Source: FEB-25 sp963822175
GTDB taxonomy: Bacteria; Chloroflexota; Anaerolineae; Anaerolineales; UBA4823
Assembly: GCA_963822175.1 (NCBI GenBank)
Contig: CAWGGJ010000008.1
Span: 1,054,001-1,118,000 of the forward strand
Reading direction: 5' to 3'
DNA: 64,000 nt
Part shown: positions 63,127 through 64,000 of the stretch, piece after piece
Numbering within the stretch: position 1 is the first letter of the stretch
Layout: each line of letters begins with the position of its first letter
Made by a program: the position numbers and the translations under genes
The notes under the pieces: generated by a model
Seen by the model: the letters and a program-made list of their open reading frames with translations, nothing else
Database searches by the model: none
What the model was told of the DNA's origin: nothing

Positions 63127-64000
63127 CTATTCTTGAGGTGAGCTAAAGTGCAGTATTCGTCCATTCCCTGTATCTGCTATCCACAACCCACCATTTTCGT
63201 CAACAATAATTCCAGTAGGAAGATTCAATCCATCAGGCTCAGATCCTAAATCACCAAAGTAATTAATGAATTTTCCTATGCTTGTAAAGTGAAGAACCCG
63301 ATAGCCTTCAGGGTCGGTTGTATAAAGATTACCATTGTTATCAATTGCTACAAATGGTTTATTATCCAGGGATTGTCCATACCAGGCAACAACATCCCAG
63401 CTAATCAATGGAAGGTAAGTGCCAGCTGCATCAGCCACCATTACTTGTATACGTTGGTTCCAGGTATCTGCGACATAAACAAGCCCATCCTCGTCCACTG
63501 CAATACCAACCGGTTCATCAAATTGACCAGCTTCCATGCCAACTGTACCAAATTGAGTTACATAATTTCCATTTTGATCATAAACAACAATTCGTTTATT
63601 TCCTGTATCTGTAATAAATAAATTACCCTTAGAATCTATGGCGATATCACGCGGCCCCCAGATGGCAAATGGTGTATCTGCCTGACCAAAGTATCCCCAC
63701 ATATTAATGAAAGATCCATCAGCTGAAAATTGCTGTATCCGATGGTTCCAGGTGTCAGCAACATACACCGAGCCATCCTTTCCAACTGCGATCCCCCAAG
63801 GTTCAAAGAATGTGCCACCTGGTGCTTCGCCTTTAGAAATATCTGCAAATGATCCCCAAACGTGTAGAACATTACCTTCAGCATCCAGATGTTGTATGCG
63901 GTTGTTCGATGTGTCGGATATATAGAGTGTTCCATCCGGTGCCAATGCAACATCACGTGGATTTTGGAATTGTCCATCTGCTGTTCCAGGCGTTCCAATG
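63127..64000 (-). CDS. NHL-repeat beta-propeller protein, 5'-truncated by the window
   Basis: The frame is open to the window end; TTG 63945 is only an internal codon, since GTADGQFQNPRDVALAPDG reads through it. At least five NHL repeats are visible, each with a GxFxxPxGIAVD-type start and VADTWNHRIQQF-type end. These form a six-bladed propeller used for binding. No TM or signal is visible in the part seen. Similar proteins of this group are often exported; location here is unknown. Confidence 0.88.
   Translation of the reverse strand, partial: IGTPGTADGQFQNPRDVALAPDGTLYISDTSNNRIQHLDAEGNVLHVWGSFADISKGEAPGGTFFEPWGIAVGKDGSVYVADTWNHRIQQFSADGSFINMWGYFGQADTPFAIWGPRDIAIDSKGNLFITDTGNKRIVVYDQNGNYVTQFGTVGMEAGQFDEPVGIAVDEDGLVYVADTWNQRIQVMVADAAGTYLPLISWDVVAWYGQSLDNKPFVAIDNNGNLYTTDPEGYRVLHFTSIGKFINYFGDLGSEPDGLNLPTGIIVDENGGLWIADTGNGRILHFSSPQE

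Overview
The window looks like a chromosomal segment of a Chloroflexota bacterium, most probably class Anaerolineae. This is inferred from gene content and protein style; no rRNA is present. The clues are secreted proteins with Thr/Pro-rich linkers, C-termini ending in a short hydrophobic Pro-x-x-x-Lys motif, a type 2 isopentenyl-diphosphate isomerase, a eukaryote-type citrate synthase, and lipoprotein and LysM proteins without an outer-membrane apparatus. No CRISPR array, insertion sequence, phage gene or rRNA was seen. One tRNA gene, tRNA-Gly(CCC), is present.

Layout. 1-2603: 5'-truncated class A penicillin-binding protein. 2630-5155: a large degenerate Zn-ribbon DNA-methylase-like gene, divergent from 5220-15570, a tightly overlapping cell-envelope glycan cluster (polyprenol-type GT2, GT-C-like membrane protein, GT4 transferases, flippase, polysaccharide pyruvyl transferase, a frameshifted GT4, a methyltransferase). 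15811-19485: a lipoprotein, an abundant-looking secreted protein and a LuxR-HTH/transmembrane/Kelch protein. 19520-19943: tRNA-Gly with a consensus promoter, followed by a 62-bp tandem array in which every unit copies the last 20 nt of the tRNA. 20229-34919: two tandem giant secreted subtilases (S8). The first is broken by about nine frameshifts; the second is open except for one +1 shift near its end. 35071-38489: a membrane-anchored protein of unknown function, diacylglycerol-kinase-like and PlsC-like lipid enzymes, and a histone-deacetylase-family hydrolase. 38529-47432: the nusA-rnpM-infB-rbfA-nrnA-truB-ribF operon (without rimP), then thyA-folA. 47684-55069: a kinase-like protein, a universal stress protein with a UbiB-like kinase, then trxB-mdh-gltA. 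55126-60699: a Zn-ribbon/LysM protein, hemW, the isoprenoid pair fni plus prenyl synthase, acpP and a lipoprotein. 60714-62786: sucCD, with sucD broken by a one-base homopolymer shift. 63127-64000: an NHL-repeat protein cut by the window end.

How the genes fit together. Malate dehydrogenase, citrate synthase and succinyl-CoA ligase give parts of the TCA cycle. fni and the prenyl synthase make the isoprenoid chain that could become the lipid carrier used by the glycan cluster. The PBP, flippase, glycosyltransferases, pyruvyl transferase and LysM protein all concern the envelope. The frameshifts in sucD and in the GT4 gene lie in or beside A/T runs and may be sequence errors. Those in the first subtilase are too many and too scattered for that explanation alone.

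The most unusual items are the tRNA-derived tandem repeat, the decayed/intact subtilase pair with similar leaders, the shared C-terminal motif, the catalytically degenerate methylase-like protein, and several genes whose -10 box sits so close to the start codon that their mRNAs should be leaderless.
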